A DNA stretch of 64,000 nt from Marinobacter mangrovi (GTDB taxonomy: Bacteria > Pseudomonadota > Gammaproteobacteria > Pseudomonadales > Oleiphilaceae), in NCBI RefSeq assembly GCF_016798325.1, contig NZ_JAERVO010000004.1, positions 248,001 through 312,000 of the forward strand, given 5' to 3'. The position numbers and the translations under genes are program-made. The notes under the pieces are model-generated. The model was not told the DNA's origin, searched no databases, and was given only the letters and a program-made list of their open reading frames with translations. Numbering within the stretch: the stretch's first letter is position 1; each line of letters starts with the position of its first letter. Of this stretch, positions 1 to 7,697 are shown piece by piece.

Positions 1-2
1 CC

Positions 3-167
3 CTGTGGGATCGCGAGAACGTGTTGATCACCGCTCACATGGCGGGGGACTTTATCGGCTGGAAAGGGGCGTTGACTGAGCAGTTCCTGGACAATTTCGA
101 TCGTTGGAGTGCCGGGGAAAGCCTGTTCAACATCGTCGACAAGAAGCTGGGTTACGCCGCCAAGTAA
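3..167 (+). CDS. D-2-hydroxyacid dehydrogenase, C-terminal end (partial)
   Basis: Only the last 54 codons are present; the gene begins before the window. The tail reads through LWDRENVLITAHMAGD, which matches the closing part of NAD-dependent D-isomer-specific 2-hydroxyacid dehydrogenases, where a 'LW..pNVlitPHmsg' segment carries the catalytic His. Here the His is in ITAHMAG. These enzymes reduce 2-oxoacids or oxidise D-2-hydroxyacids in the cytoplasm. The following gene on the other strand is also a hydroxyacid-type dehydrogenase. The stop codon lies in the loop of a perfect hairpin. The substrate cannot be told from this fragment. Confidence 0.7.
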   Translation: MWDRENVLITAHMAGDFIGWKGALTEQFLDNFDRWSAGESLFNIVDKKLGYAAK

Positions 168-178
168 GCGGCGTAACC
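150..178 (+). terminator. 11-bp perfect hairpin enclosing the stop codon
   Basis: GGTTACGCCGC (150-160) and GCGGCGTAACC (168-178) are exact reverse complements with a 7-nt loop that contains the TAA stop. No T-tract follows on either strand, so it is terminator-like rather than a classical intrinsic terminator. It sits between convergent genes and could end or protect transcripts from either side. Confidence 0.5.
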
Positions 179-196
179 ATCGGACCACTCAACCCG

Positions 197-1348
197 TCAA
201 CTCAGGCGCGCGATGACCGCGTCGCCGATCTCCCGGGTCTTGCGCCGCTGACCGCTGTGTTCGGCCAGGTCGGCGGCGACCGCATTGTGAAGGGCTTCGG
301 CCGCTTCCTCCAGCGGGCCGGATTCCTCGGCCAGCCAGGTGAGCATACGCGCCGCCGTGAACAGCATCGCGGTCGGATCCGCCAGACCCTGGCCGGCAAT
401 GTCCGGCGCGCTGCCGTGGGTCGGTTCGAACATGGACGGCATGGAGCGGTCGTCCGGGTTCAGGTTGCAGGAGGGGGCCACGCCCATACCGCCGGACAGG
501 ACCGCCGCGAGGTCCGTCAGGATGTCCCCTTGCAGGTTGCTCGCCACCACCACATCAAAGGCCCAGGGGCACTGCACGAACTTCATGCAGGCGGCGTCCA
601 CCAGTTCGTGATGGGTCGCCACGTCCGGGTATTCGGCGGCAATCTCCGCAAACGCCTCCGTGTACATATCCCCCCAGTAACGCAGGGCATTGCGCTTGGT
701 GATGATGCAGACCTGGCTCTCGCAGGTGCGCCCGTCGAGTGTCTTGAACTGCCGCGTCTGGCCGGATTCCTGGCGCGCCCGGGCGCGTGATCGGGCCTGC
801 TCGAAACCGTGGCGGATAATCCGGTTCGTCGCGCGGCGGGTGAACACCTCCATCTGGGTGGCCACTTCGTCCTCGCTGCCGGGCCGCAGCCGGCCGCCCT
901 GGGCCACGTATTCCCCTTCGCTGTTCTCGCGGATGACCAGCATGTCCACATCCCGCGCCCGTTCGTCGGCCAGGTATTGGCGGGCACCGGGCAGGAGCCG
1001 GGCCGGCCGCTCGCAGACCCACTGGTCGAAGCCTTTGCGCATCTGCAGCAGCGGCGCGAGGGAGATGCTGTCCGGCAGCAAATAGCGGTTCGGGTCGGTC
1101 ATCGGGCCGGGGTCGCCCAGCGCACCCAGCAGGATCGCATCAAAGTCCCGCAACTGTTCCAGTGCATTGGCCGGCATGATCTCGCCGTGGGCCTGGTGCC
1201 AACGATGCGACGGCCAGTCGAACGTCTCCCACTCCAGGTCGAGGTGGTAGCGTTCACGCAGGACATCGAGACAGCGAACGGCCTGTTCAACGACTTCCGG
1301 CCCGATGCCGTCGCCAGGTGTAACCGCGATCCGCTTGGTGGCTGTCAT
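197..1348 (-). CDS. Tartrate dehydrogenase/decarboxylase-like (isopropylmalate/isocitrate dehydrogenase family)
   Basis: A 383-residue NAD(P)-dependent beta-decarboxylating dehydrogenase of the LeuB/Icd family. Seen: GDGIGPE (12-18) at the start, the substrate-binding segment around SLAPLLQMRKGFDQ (near 95-108), VIRENSEGEY (near 137-146), the metal-binding GDILTDLAA (near 275), and the nucleotide-site EPTHGSAPDIAG. The VIRENSEGEY segment and overall length fit the tartrate dehydrogenase/D-malate dehydrogenase (TtuC/DmlA) branch better than LeuB. The ATG has a GGGAG ribosome site 6 nt upstream. The likely reaction is oxidation and/or decarboxylation of tartrate or D-malate; which one is inference. 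A 7-bp hairpin lies at 1383-1399 in its leader. Confidence 0.85.
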   Translation of the reverse strand: MTATKRIAVTPGDGIGPEVVEQAVRCLDVLRERYHLDLEWETFDWPSHRWHQAHGEIMPANALEQLRDFDAILLGALGDPGPMTDPNRYLLPDSISLAPLLQMRKGFDQWVCERPARLLPGARQYLADERARDVDMLVIRENSEGEYVAQGGRLRPGSEDEVATQMEVFTRRATNRIIRHGFEQARSRARARQESGQTRQFKTLDGRTCESQVCIITKRNALRYWGDMYTEAFAEIAAEYPDVATHHELVDAACMKFVQCPWAFDVVVASNLQGDILTDLAAVLSGGMGVAPSCNLNPDDRSMPSMFEPTHGSAPDIAGQGLADPTAMLFTAARMLTWLAEESGPLEEAAEALHNAVAADLAEHSGQRRKTREIGDAVIARLS

Positions 1349-1515
1349 ACGGGACTCCCTTCAGGTTGCGGGATGGTGGGTCACGGACCCCCGGTCCGTG
1401 CTGGATGCCCTCAGTGTAGCGTTACAGAACGGTCCTGCCATCCCTCGCAATGAACCTCGGGCATGCTAGAGTCATGACAAGGTTGAGTAAAAGACAGCAG
1501 AAACCGGAGTAACGA

Positions 1516-2280
1516 GTGAATCAGCCAGCCGTCCTCTTTGACGAATCCCATTGTGAGCAATGCGCCTGTGGCGAGGGTCTCGATTTTGAGATCAGTTTTG
1601 CGTTTCAGCCGATCATCGATATGCGCGATCACTCCGTCTATGCCTACGAGGCACTGGTGCGCGGTGCATCCGGCGAAGGGGCCGGCGAGGTGCTGGCGCG
1701 GGTCAATGAGCGCAACCGCTATGCCTTTGACCAGATCTGCCGGGTGAAGGCGGTCAAGCTGGCATCGCGATTGGGAATGTCCGCGCGGCTCAGCATTAAT
1801 TTCATGCCCAACGCGGTCTATCAGGCGGAATACTGCATACGCACGACTCTGGCGGCGGCGCAGACCTATCGATTTGATACGCGCAACATCATCTTCGAGG
1901 TGGTCGAAAATGAAGCGATGACGTCCGCAGACCATCTGGCCGACATCATCCGCAGCTACCAGGGCATGGGTTTCCAGACCGCGCTGGATGATTTCGGCGC
2001 CGGTTTTCCGCGTTACGATCTGCTGATGGCCAGCCCACCGGACCTGCTCAAGCTGGACATGGGGCTGATCCGCAACATCGACAACGAACCCAACAAACAG
2101 GCCATCGTGGCGGGCATCGAGACCATGATGCAGCGGCTGGGCGGGCGCACCATTGCCGAAGGCGTGGAAACCGAAGCGGAGTACCGGTGGCTGAGGTCGC
2201 TTGGCATCGAGCTGTTCCAGGGCTACCTGTTTGCCCGGCCCGGCTTCGAAAGTTTGCCGGAACCCCACTTTCCGGACTAA
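1516..2280 (+). CDS. Stand-alone EAL-domain protein (cyclic-di-GMP phosphodiesterase)
   Basis: A 254-residue protein that is almost entirely one EAL domain. Metal- and substrate-binding landmarks are present: EAL (45-47), N95 in INFMP, E128 in FEVVE, DDFG (158-161), KLD (179-181), EGVET (215-219) and QGYLFARP (235-242). This suggests an active c-di-GMP hydrolase. There is no GGDEF, membrane or response-regulator domain. The short N-terminus holds a tight cysteine cluster, CEQCAC (13-18), which could bind metal or sense redox state. Start is GTG with GGAG 7 nt upstream. It is monocistronic or linked to the small membrane protein 36 nt downstream. Confidence 0.9.
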   Translation: MNQPAVLFDESHCEQCACGEGLDFEISFAFQPIIDMRDHSVYAYEALVRGASGEGAGEVLARVNERNRYAFDQICRVKAVKLASRLGMSARLSINFMPNAVYQAEYCIRTTLAAAQTYRFDTRNIIFEVVENEAMTSADHLADIIRSYQGMGFQTALDDFGAGFPRYDLLMASPPDLLKLDMGLIRNIDNEPNKQAIVAGIETMMQRLGGRTIAEGVETEAEYRWLRSLGIELFQGYLFARPGFESLPEPHFPD

Positions 2281-2316
2281 TCTGGTGCGCCTCAACACAG
2301 TAAGGTTCTGTTCTGC

Positions 2317-2673
2317 ATGATTTATCGCGCTGTTGTCGTGATCGTCGGCATCGTTCTGGTCGCCGCACTCTATGGCCTGATCTGGCTGTTCTCCCGCTAT
2401 TTCCTGCGTCGTCACGGAGTGGAGGCGGAGCTGGCCGATCGCAGCACCGTACTGGCCACCTGGACATTCGCCGGCGTGGCCGTGGGGCTGGTGATCATGG
2501 TGTTCGGGGCCTTCGTCCTCGGCCCCTGGGCGTTTTACAGAACAGCGCGGGCCCATGATGTTGCCGTGTCCGACGGCGCCGCTGTCGGTTGGGGCTTCTT
2601 GGTCGTGGCGGTCAGTCTGGCGTTGGCGGCCAGCGGTTTCTTTGTCCTGCTATGGTTGGTCGGGGCGGTTTGA
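2317..2673 (+). CDS. Small integral membrane protein of unknown function
   Basis: A 118-residue hydrophobic protein with three probable membrane spans: about residues 4-24, 48-72 and 92-114. The connecting loops are short and charged (RRHGVEAELADRS; FYRTARAHD). I do not recognise the family. It follows the EAL gene on the same strand with a 36-nt gap, so co-transcription is possible. Its last 24 nt overlap the 3' end of the convergent LysR gene. Confidence 0.7.
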   Translation: MIYRAVVVIVGIVLVAALYGLIWLFSRYFLRRHGVEAELADRSTVLATWTFAGVAVGLVIMVFGAFVLGPWAFYRTARAHDVAVSDGAAVGWGFLVVAVSLALAASGFFVLLWLVGAV

Positions 2674-3558
2674 GGCCACCTGGTGCAGCTGTTCGCGGAA
2701 CCAAAGCAGCGCCGGTTCCTTCTCGTAAGCCGCATGCCAGTATAGATGCACGTTAAGCGCCGGCATGTCGGTCGGCAGTGGCAGCACGCGAACGTTGGCC
2801 TGTTGCTCAATCATGCGGGCGTAGGTTTCCGGCATGGTGACCAGCAGGTCGGTGTTTTCCGCCACCCGGCAGGCGGCGTAGTAGTGCTGGCAGCGCAGGG
2901 CGATGCGCCGATGCACGCCCTGGCGGGAAAGTTCAAAATCCTCAATCCCCGGCCCCTCGGTTCGTGACGACACCAGCACATGGCGCGCGGCCAGGTATTG
3001 ATCCAACGACAGCCCCTCCTCGATGCCGGGATAGTGTTTGCCGGCGATGACCACCAGTCGGTCTTTACGCAGCAGCTCGTGTGACGTCTGATTGCTCACC
3101 GGCAGCAGCACATCCACGGCAAAATCCAGCTTGCCCGAGGCCAGCTGCGTTTCCATCTCCCGACGCGCGATGCGCTGGCTGACTACCTCGATTTCCGGAT
3201 AGCTCGTCAGGTTCTGCATCAGTTGCGGCAGGAAAGTGGATTCCAGGATATCCCGCAACCCCAGGGAAAACGTCTTGTGCTGGCGCGCGGGATCGAAAGC
3301 ATGAAACTGGTTCACGGCGCTCTGGATCTGGGTCAGTCCCGGGCGCATGGTTTCGGCAAAGCGCCGGGCCAGTGGCGTGGGGACCATCTGGTTGCCCTGG
3401 CGGGTAAACAGAGGGTCGTTGAAATGATCCCGCAGGCGCGACAGGGAATGGCTGACCGCCGGCTGGGTCAGATGCAGGGCGCGGGCGGCGCGGGTCAGGC
3501 TGCCCTCCCGGAAAATCGTGTCGAACACGTGGAGCAGGTTCAGGTCGAGGCGGTTCAT
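2650..3558 (-). CDS. LysR-family transcriptional regulator
   Basis: A 302-residue LysR protein. The N-terminal winged helix-turn-helix covers about residues 1-60 (REGSLTRAARALHLTQPAVS is the recognition region), followed by a LysR substrate-binding domain. The domain order and length are standard. The ATG is preceded by GGAG. It is divergent from the acyl-CoA dehydrogenase cluster at 3764, and the shared intergenic region holds a 10-bp inverted repeat, so it is the obvious candidate to control that cluster. Effector unknown. The 3' end overlaps the convergent membrane-protein gene by 24 nt. Confidence 0.92.
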   Translation of the reverse strand: MNRLDLNLLHVFDTIFREGSLTRAARALHLTQPAVSHSLSRLRDHFNDPLFTRQGNQMVPTPLARRFAETMRPGLTQIQSAVNQFHAFDPARQHKTFSLGLRDILESTFLPQLMQNLTSYPEIEVVSQRIARREMETQLASGKLDFAVDVLLPVSNQTSHELLRKDRLVVIAGKHYPGIEEGLSLDQYLAARHVLVSSRTEGPGIEDFELSRQGVHRRIALRCQHYYAACRVAENTDLLVTMPETYARMIEQQANVRVLPLPTDMPALNVHLYWHAAYEKEPALLWFREQLHQVASNRPDQP

Positions 3559-3588
3559 CGGTCGGCTCCCGAAATCGGTAAGGATATA

Positions 3589-3653
3589 AGTCTACTTTAT
3601 AATAAATGATAAGAATAATTCAGTGGTCTAATGCGCTGGCCCAAAAGTAGACT
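3589..3653. promoter_or_regulatory. Inverted repeat in the LysR/acyl-CoA dehydrogenase divergent region
   Basis: AGTCTACTTT (3589-3598) and AAAGTAGACT (3644-3653) are exact reverse complements separated by 45 nt of AT-rich sequence. The left arm is itself part of an imperfect palindrome, ATAAGTCTACTTTAT (3586-3600), with the T-N-A symmetry typical of LysR sites. Location between a LysR gene and the divergent cluster supports an operator; binding is inference. Confidence 0.45.
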
Positions 3654-3763
3654 GCGGCTACGCTTGAGGAGAACGACTGGGCACGCAATGGGTCCGGTGG
3701 TTCCGGGAGGCCCGTTGGGCGGGCTTCCCCTGATGATCACGTGTTGCTCCGGGAGTGATTGCT

Positions 3764-4972
3764 ATGGACTTTACCCCTTCAGAAAAAGGTCAGGATTACC
3801 TGAAACGCGTCAAGGCGTTCATCCGCGATGAGATCCAGCCCGTTGAGGCGGACTACTACGCCGAGATGGCCGGGCTCGACAACCGCTGGGTGGAGCTGCC
3901 GGTTATCGCCGAGCTGAAAGCCAAGGCTCGCGAACAGGGCCTGTGGAATCTGTTCTTCCCGGACGAGGAGCACGGTTGTGGCCTGCTCAACTCCGACTAC
4001 GCCCTGATCGCCGAAGAAACCGGCAAAAGCTTTATCGCCCCGGAGATCTTCAACTGCAACGCGCCGGACACCGGCAATATGGAAGTGTTGATCCATTACG
4101 GCTCCGACGAGCAGAAAGCCGAGTGGCTGCCGCGTCTGCTCAGCGGCGAGATCCGCTCGGCCTTCTGTATGACCGAGCCGGCCGTGGCGTCGTCCGATGC
4201 CACCAACATGTCGGCGACGGCGGTTGTGGAAGGCGACGACGTGGTCCTCAACGGCCGCAAATGGTGGAGCACCGGCATTGGCCACCCGAAGTGCGAAATG
4301 ATCATCTTCATGGGGCTGACCGATCCGGAAGCGCCCAAGCATCGCCAGCATTCCATGGTCCTGGTGCCCAGGAACACCCCGGGCGTGAAGGTCGAGCGCA
4401 TGCTTCCGGTCTTTGGCTCCTACGACGAGCCCTACGGCCACGGTGAGGTCAGTTTCGACAAAGTCCGTCTGCCCAAGAGCGCCATTCTCGTCGGGCCCGG
4501 TCGCGGTTTTGAGATTGCGCAGGGCCGATTGGGGCCGGGCCGGGTGCATCACTGCATGCGCGCCATCGGCGCCGCGGAGCGCACGCTCGAGCTGTTGATC
4601 AAGCGCGCCATGAGCCGGGAAGCCTTTGGCAAACCACTGGCTAAGCTCGGCGGCAACCCGGACATCATCGCCAACGCCCGCATGTCGATTGAACAGGCGC
4701 GATTGCTGACCCTCAAGTGCGCGTGGTTGCTGGATACAAAAGGCATCATGGGCGCGCTGAGTGAAGTGGCCATGATCAAGGCGGTGATCCCGCAGATGCT
4801 GCAGACCATCGTCGACAATGCGATCCAGATCCATGGCGGCGCCGGTGTCAGCGACGACGATTTCCCGCTGACGCAGCTCTTCGCCTACGCCCGGGTACTG
4901 CGCCTGGCGGACGGGCCGGATGAAGTTCACCGTGGTACGGTGGCTAAACTGGAACTCAAAAAATACGCCTGA
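3764..4972 (+). CDS. Acyl-CoA dehydrogenase (ACAD10/11-like)
   Basis: A 402-residue FAD-dependent acyl-CoA dehydrogenase. Seen: the FAD/substrate motif FCMTEPAVASSDATNM in the middle domain and the C-terminal AYARVLRLADGPDEVHRGT. In the latter the residue equivalent to the catalytic Glu of medium-chain dehydrogenases is Asp, in ADGPDEVH (about 382-389), as in the ACAD10/11 branch. I chose the ATG at 3764 because GGGAG lies 8 nt upstream; an in-frame GTG nine bases earlier has no ribosome site. It heads a co-directional set with an SDR, an APH-like kinase, a phosphatase and a second SDR. That partnership suggests hydroxyacyl-CoA processing rather than simple beta-oxidation. The exact substrate is not known. 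Confidence 0.9.
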   Translation: MDFTPSEKGQDYLKRVKAFIRDEIQPVEADYYAEMAGLDNRWVELPVIAELKAKAREQGLWNLFFPDEEHGCGLLNSDYALIAEETGKSFIAPEIFNCNAPDTGNMEVLIHYGSDEQKAEWLPRLLSGEIRSAFCMTEPAVASSDATNMSATAVVEGDDVVLNGRKWWSTGIGHPKCEMIIFMGLTDPEAPKHRQHSMVLVPRNTPGVKVERMLPVFGSYDEPYGHGEVSFDKVRLPKSAILVGPGRGFEIAQGRLGPGRVHHCMRAIGAAERTLELLIKRAMSREAFGKPLAKLGGNPDIIANARMSIEQARLLTLKCAWLLDTKGIMGALSEVAMIKAVIPQMLQTIVDNAIQIHGGAGVSDDDFPLTQLFAYARVLRLADGPDEVHRGTVAKLELKKYA

Positions 4973-4993
4973 AGCGCCCCGGAATCACAAGAA

Positions 4994-5020
4994 GCCCCGG
5001 CCATGAGGATGGACCGGGGC
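4994..5020 (+). terminator. Hairpin after the acyl-CoA dehydrogenase gene
   Basis: GCCCCGG (4994-5000) pairs with CCGGGGC (5014-5020), extended by CC/GG across a bulged A. CTTTCC follows. It lies 22 nt after the stop codon and 36 nt before the next gene. The T-tract is weak, so partial attenuation within the cluster is as likely as full termination. Confidence 0.45.
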
Positions 5021-5055
5021 CTTTCCGTGCTTCAGCAAAACAACAGGACACCAGC

Positions 5056-5871
5056 ATGACAAAACGCGTTTTTATCACCGGCGGAGCCAGCGGTCTCGGG
5101 CGTGCCATTGCCTTGCGATATGCCCGCGAGGGCGCCCGTGTGTGTATCGGCGACATCAATCCCGAGCAGGGCGCCCTGGTTGAAGAGGAAATCCGCCAGG
5201 CCGGCGGTGAAGGCCGGTTCGTCACCAGCGACGTGCGCCGGATTGCCGATCTGGAGCAGGTCCGGGACCAGTTGGAAAAGCAGTGGGGCGGCGTCGATGT
5301 CGTCGTCAACAACGCCGGGGTGGCTTCCAGTGGCAGCATCGAGGGGACGACGCTGACCGACTGGGAGTGGATCCTGGACATCAACGTGATGGGCGTGGTC
5401 CGTGGCTGCAAGGCGTTCACGCCGCTGTTCAAGAAACAGCAGCAGGGCGCCTTTATTAACATCGCCTCCATGGCCGGACTGATGCTGGCGCCGCTGATGA
5501 GCAGCTACAACGTCTCCAAGGCCGGCGTGATCGCGCTGTCCGAAACGTTGAGCATGGAACTGCGGGACGACGGCATTCGCGTGAGCTGCGTGTGCCCGGC
5601 GTTCTTCCCGACCAACCTGACCGACTCCATGCGTTCGGAAAAGCCGGGCATGGACACCAACGTCAAGAAGCTGATGAAGCGTTCCGGCGTCACCGCGGAC
5701 GACGTGGCGGAAGACATCTACCGGGCCGAATCCAACGGCGACTTCTGGGTGCTCCCACACGTGAAGGAACGCCGCATGTGGATCCTCAAGCGCCACGCAC
5801 CCTGGGCTTTCGACTGGCTGATGCACCAGGAAAGCAAGCGCTGGATGAACAAGTTTGGCGGCAACGCCTAA
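5056..5871 (+). CDS. SDR-family oxidoreductase
   Basis: A 271-residue classical short-chain dehydrogenase. Cofactor motif TGGASGLG (8-15), NNAG, and catalytic Y151-x3-K155 in SSYNVSKAG are all intact. The longer C-terminal part (EERRMWILKRHAPWAF region) resembles SDRs that act on membrane or lipid-like substrates. Start ATG has AGGA upstream. It is the second gene of the acyl-CoA dehydrogenase/phosphotransferase cluster, 83 nt after the dehydrogenase and 33 nt before the kinase-like gene. A 3- or 4-hydroxyacyl or keto-acyl substrate is plausible by context only. Confidence 0.88.
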   Translation: MTKRVFITGGASGLGRAIALRYAREGARVCIGDINPEQGALVEEEIRQAGGEGRFVTSDVRRIADLEQVRDQLEKQWGGVDVVVNNAGVASSGSIEGTTLTDWEWILDINVMGVVRGCKAFTPLFKKQQQGAFINIASMAGLMLAPLMSSYNVSKAGVIALSETLSMELRDDGIRVSCVCPAFFPTNLTDSMRSEKPGMDTNVKKLMKRSGVTADDVAEDIYRAESNGDFWVLPHVKERRMWILKRHAPWAFDWLMHQESKRWMNKFGGNA

Positions 5872-5904
5872 ACGAACGACTCCGTTCGGGAGGACAACCG
5901 ATTT

Positions 5905-6969
5905 ATGACACAGATTGATCAGGCGGTTGATATCCGCGAAGGCGAAGAACTCGACGCGCAGGCGGTCGACCGGTTCATGAAGCAGGCGCTGCCGGAACTG
6001 ACCGGCGAGCCGTCTATCCGTCAGTATCCGGGCGGTGCGTCGAACCTGACCTACCAGGTGGACTACGGCGATCGCTCCTTTGTCCTGCGTCGCCCGCCGT
6101 TCGGCCACATCGCCAAGTCGGCCCACGACATGCTGCGGGAAGCGCGGGTCATGAAGGCCCTCAAGCCGGTCTACCCGTACGTGCCGGAGATCATCGCCAT
6201 CTGCGACGATAACGACGTACTGGGCTGCGACTTCTATGTGATGGAGCGGTTCAAGGGCATCATCCTGCGCCAGGATTTCCCCAAGGACTTCGACCTGTCC
6301 GCCGAGGATACCCGGCGCTTGTGCCACAGTGTGATCGACAAGCTCGTGGACCTGCATACCGTGGATCCGGTCGCCACCGGGCTGGACAAGCTGGGCAAGG
6401 GCCCGGGCTACGTGCAGCGCCAGATCGGCGGCTGGAGCAACCGCTTCCGCAAGGCGCGCACCGAGGATGTGGGCGACTTCGAAGCGGTGATGAGCTGGCT
6501 CGACGACAAGATGCCGGACGACATCGCCCAGTGCATCATCCACAACGATTTCCGCTTCGATAACGTGGTGCTCAACCCGGACAACCCGTTCGAAGTGACC
6601 GGCGTGCTGGACTGGGAAATGGCCACCATCGGCGATCCGCTGATGGATCTGGGCAACAGCCTGGCCTACTGGATTCAGGCGGACGACGAGCAACCCTTCC
6701 AGATCCTGCGGCGTCAGCCGACGCACCGACCGGGGATGCTGACTCGTGACGAAGTGGTCGAGTATTACATGGACCGCTCGGGCTACCGGGTCAACCGCTT
6801 CGATTTCTACGAGATCTACGGCCTGTTCCGCCTCGCCGTGATCATCCAGCAGATCTACTACCGCTTCTACCACGGTCAGACCCAGGACAAACGCTTCGCG
6901 ATGTTCGGCCATGCGGCGAACTATCTGGAGAAGCGCTGTCAGCGGCTGATCGAGGCGAGTGACCTGTAA
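5905..6969 (+). CDS. APH-like phosphotransferase (ACAD11 N-domain/LvaA-like)
   Basis: A 354-residue aminoglycoside-phosphotransferase-fold protein. The Brenner motif H213-N-D215 followed by FRFDN, and the metal-binding D236 in LDWEMATIGDPLMDLGN, mark an active small-molecule kinase. This subfamily is the free-standing equivalent of the kinase half of ACAD10/ACAD11 and of LvaA, which phosphorylate 4-hydroxyacyl-CoAs so that an acyl-CoA dehydrogenase can eliminate phosphate. Its genomic partner here is indeed an ACAD11-like dehydrogenase. Start ATG has GGGAGGA upstream. Its stop overlaps the next start (TAATG). Antibiotic resistance is unlikely. Confidence 0.88.
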   Translation: MTQIDQAVDIREGEELDAQAVDRFMKQALPELTGEPSIRQYPGGASNLTYQVDYGDRSFVLRRPPFGHIAKSAHDMLREARVMKALKPVYPYVPEIIAICDDNDVLGCDFYVMERFKGIILRQDFPKDFDLSAEDTRRLCHSVIDKLVDLHTVDPVATGLDKLGKGPGYVQRQIGGWSNRFRKARTEDVGDFEAVMSWLDDKMPDDIAQCIIHNDFRFDNVVLNPDNPFEVTGVLDWEMATIGDPLMDLGNSLAYWIQADDEQPFQILRRQPTHRPGMLTRDEVVEYYMDRSGYRVNRFDFYEIYGLFRLAVIIQQIYYRFYHGQTQDKRFAMFGHAANYLEKRCQRLIEASDL

Positions 6970-7658
6970 TGGCAACGCTCTACCTGATCCGTCACGGGCA
7001 GGCCAGTTTCGGCAAAGCCAACTATGATCAGCTGTCCAAGACCGGCTGGGAGCAGGGCCGGGTGCTGGGACGCTGGCTGGCGGACAAAGTGACGCCCACC
7101 GCCGTGTTCAGCGGCGACCTGCAACGCCACCAGGAAACCGTCGCCGCAATCACTGAAGGCTATGGCCAGCCGCTGCCAGCCCTGCAGATGAATGCCGGTT
7201 TCAACGAGTTTGACCATGAGGCGGTGGTGCATGCCCTCAAGCCGGAGTGGGCCGACCGCGAAGCGATGGCGCGCGACCTGGCGCAACACCCCAAGCCGGC
7301 CAAGGCCTTCCAGATGGCTTTTGTCGAGGCGTGTCAGCGCTGGGTGAGCGGCGAGTTTCCAGGCGATTACTCGGAGACCTGGGAAAACTTCCAGATCCGG
7401 GTGTGCGCCGCTCTGGATGAAGCCATCGCCCATGCCGGCGGTGGCGACGTGCTGGTGGCCAGCTCCGGTGGTCCGATATCGGTCGTGGTGCAGTCGCTGC
7501 TGGGCCTGGACGATCGCCGGGCGCTGGGACTGAACGAAGTCATCGCCAACACCAGCGTCACCCGCATCCTATTTTCCGGCCAGCGTCGCAACCTGGCTGT
7601 TTTCAATAACTACGCCCATCTCGAAGACGCCGCACCGGAACTGGTGACGTTCCGCTGA
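6969..7658 (+). CDS. Histidine-phosphatase-superfamily protein lacking the usual second His
   Basis: A 229-residue protein with the N-terminal phosphoglycerate-mutase-type motif LIRHGQ (R8-H9-G10). The second catalytic motif, usually SHGG, reads ASSGGP here, so the second conserved His is replaced. Activity may be altered or the acid/base supplied elsewhere. The gene overlaps the phosphotransferase stop codon by 1 nt (TAATG), so translation is probably coupled. A phosphatase next to an acyl-CoA kinase could salvage or proofread phosphorylated intermediates; this is inference. Confidence 0.82.
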   Translation: MATLYLIRHGQASFGKANYDQLSKTGWEQGRVLGRWLADKVTPTAVFSGDLQRHQETVAAITEGYGQPLPALQMNAGFNEFDHEAVVHALKPEWADREAMARDLAQHPKPAKAFQMAFVEACQRWVSGEFPGDYSETWENFQIRVCAALDEAIAHAGGGDVLVASSGGPISVVVQSLLGLDDRRALGLNEVIANTSVTRILFSGQRRNLAVFNNYAHLEDAAPELVTFR

Positions 7659-7697
7659 GTGCGGCGCGCTTCCTGTCTGTATTTAACGGGAGATCCT

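Noticed and set aside
3598-3620. Possible Fur box in the AT-rich gap before the acyl-CoA dehydrogenase
   Set aside because: The resemblance to a Fur consensus is only partial and no iron gene is nearby; the inverted repeat there fits LysR better.
5905-6969. Antibiotic-resistance aminoglycoside phosphotransferase
   Set aside because: The fold is shared, but the genomic setting and the LvaA/ACAD11-like motifs indicate an acyl-CoA role.
5032-6975. A 647-codon open frame antisense to the SDR and phosphotransferase genes
   Set aside because: It mirrors the coding strand in a GC-rich region, has no family resemblance and covers two well-supported genes.
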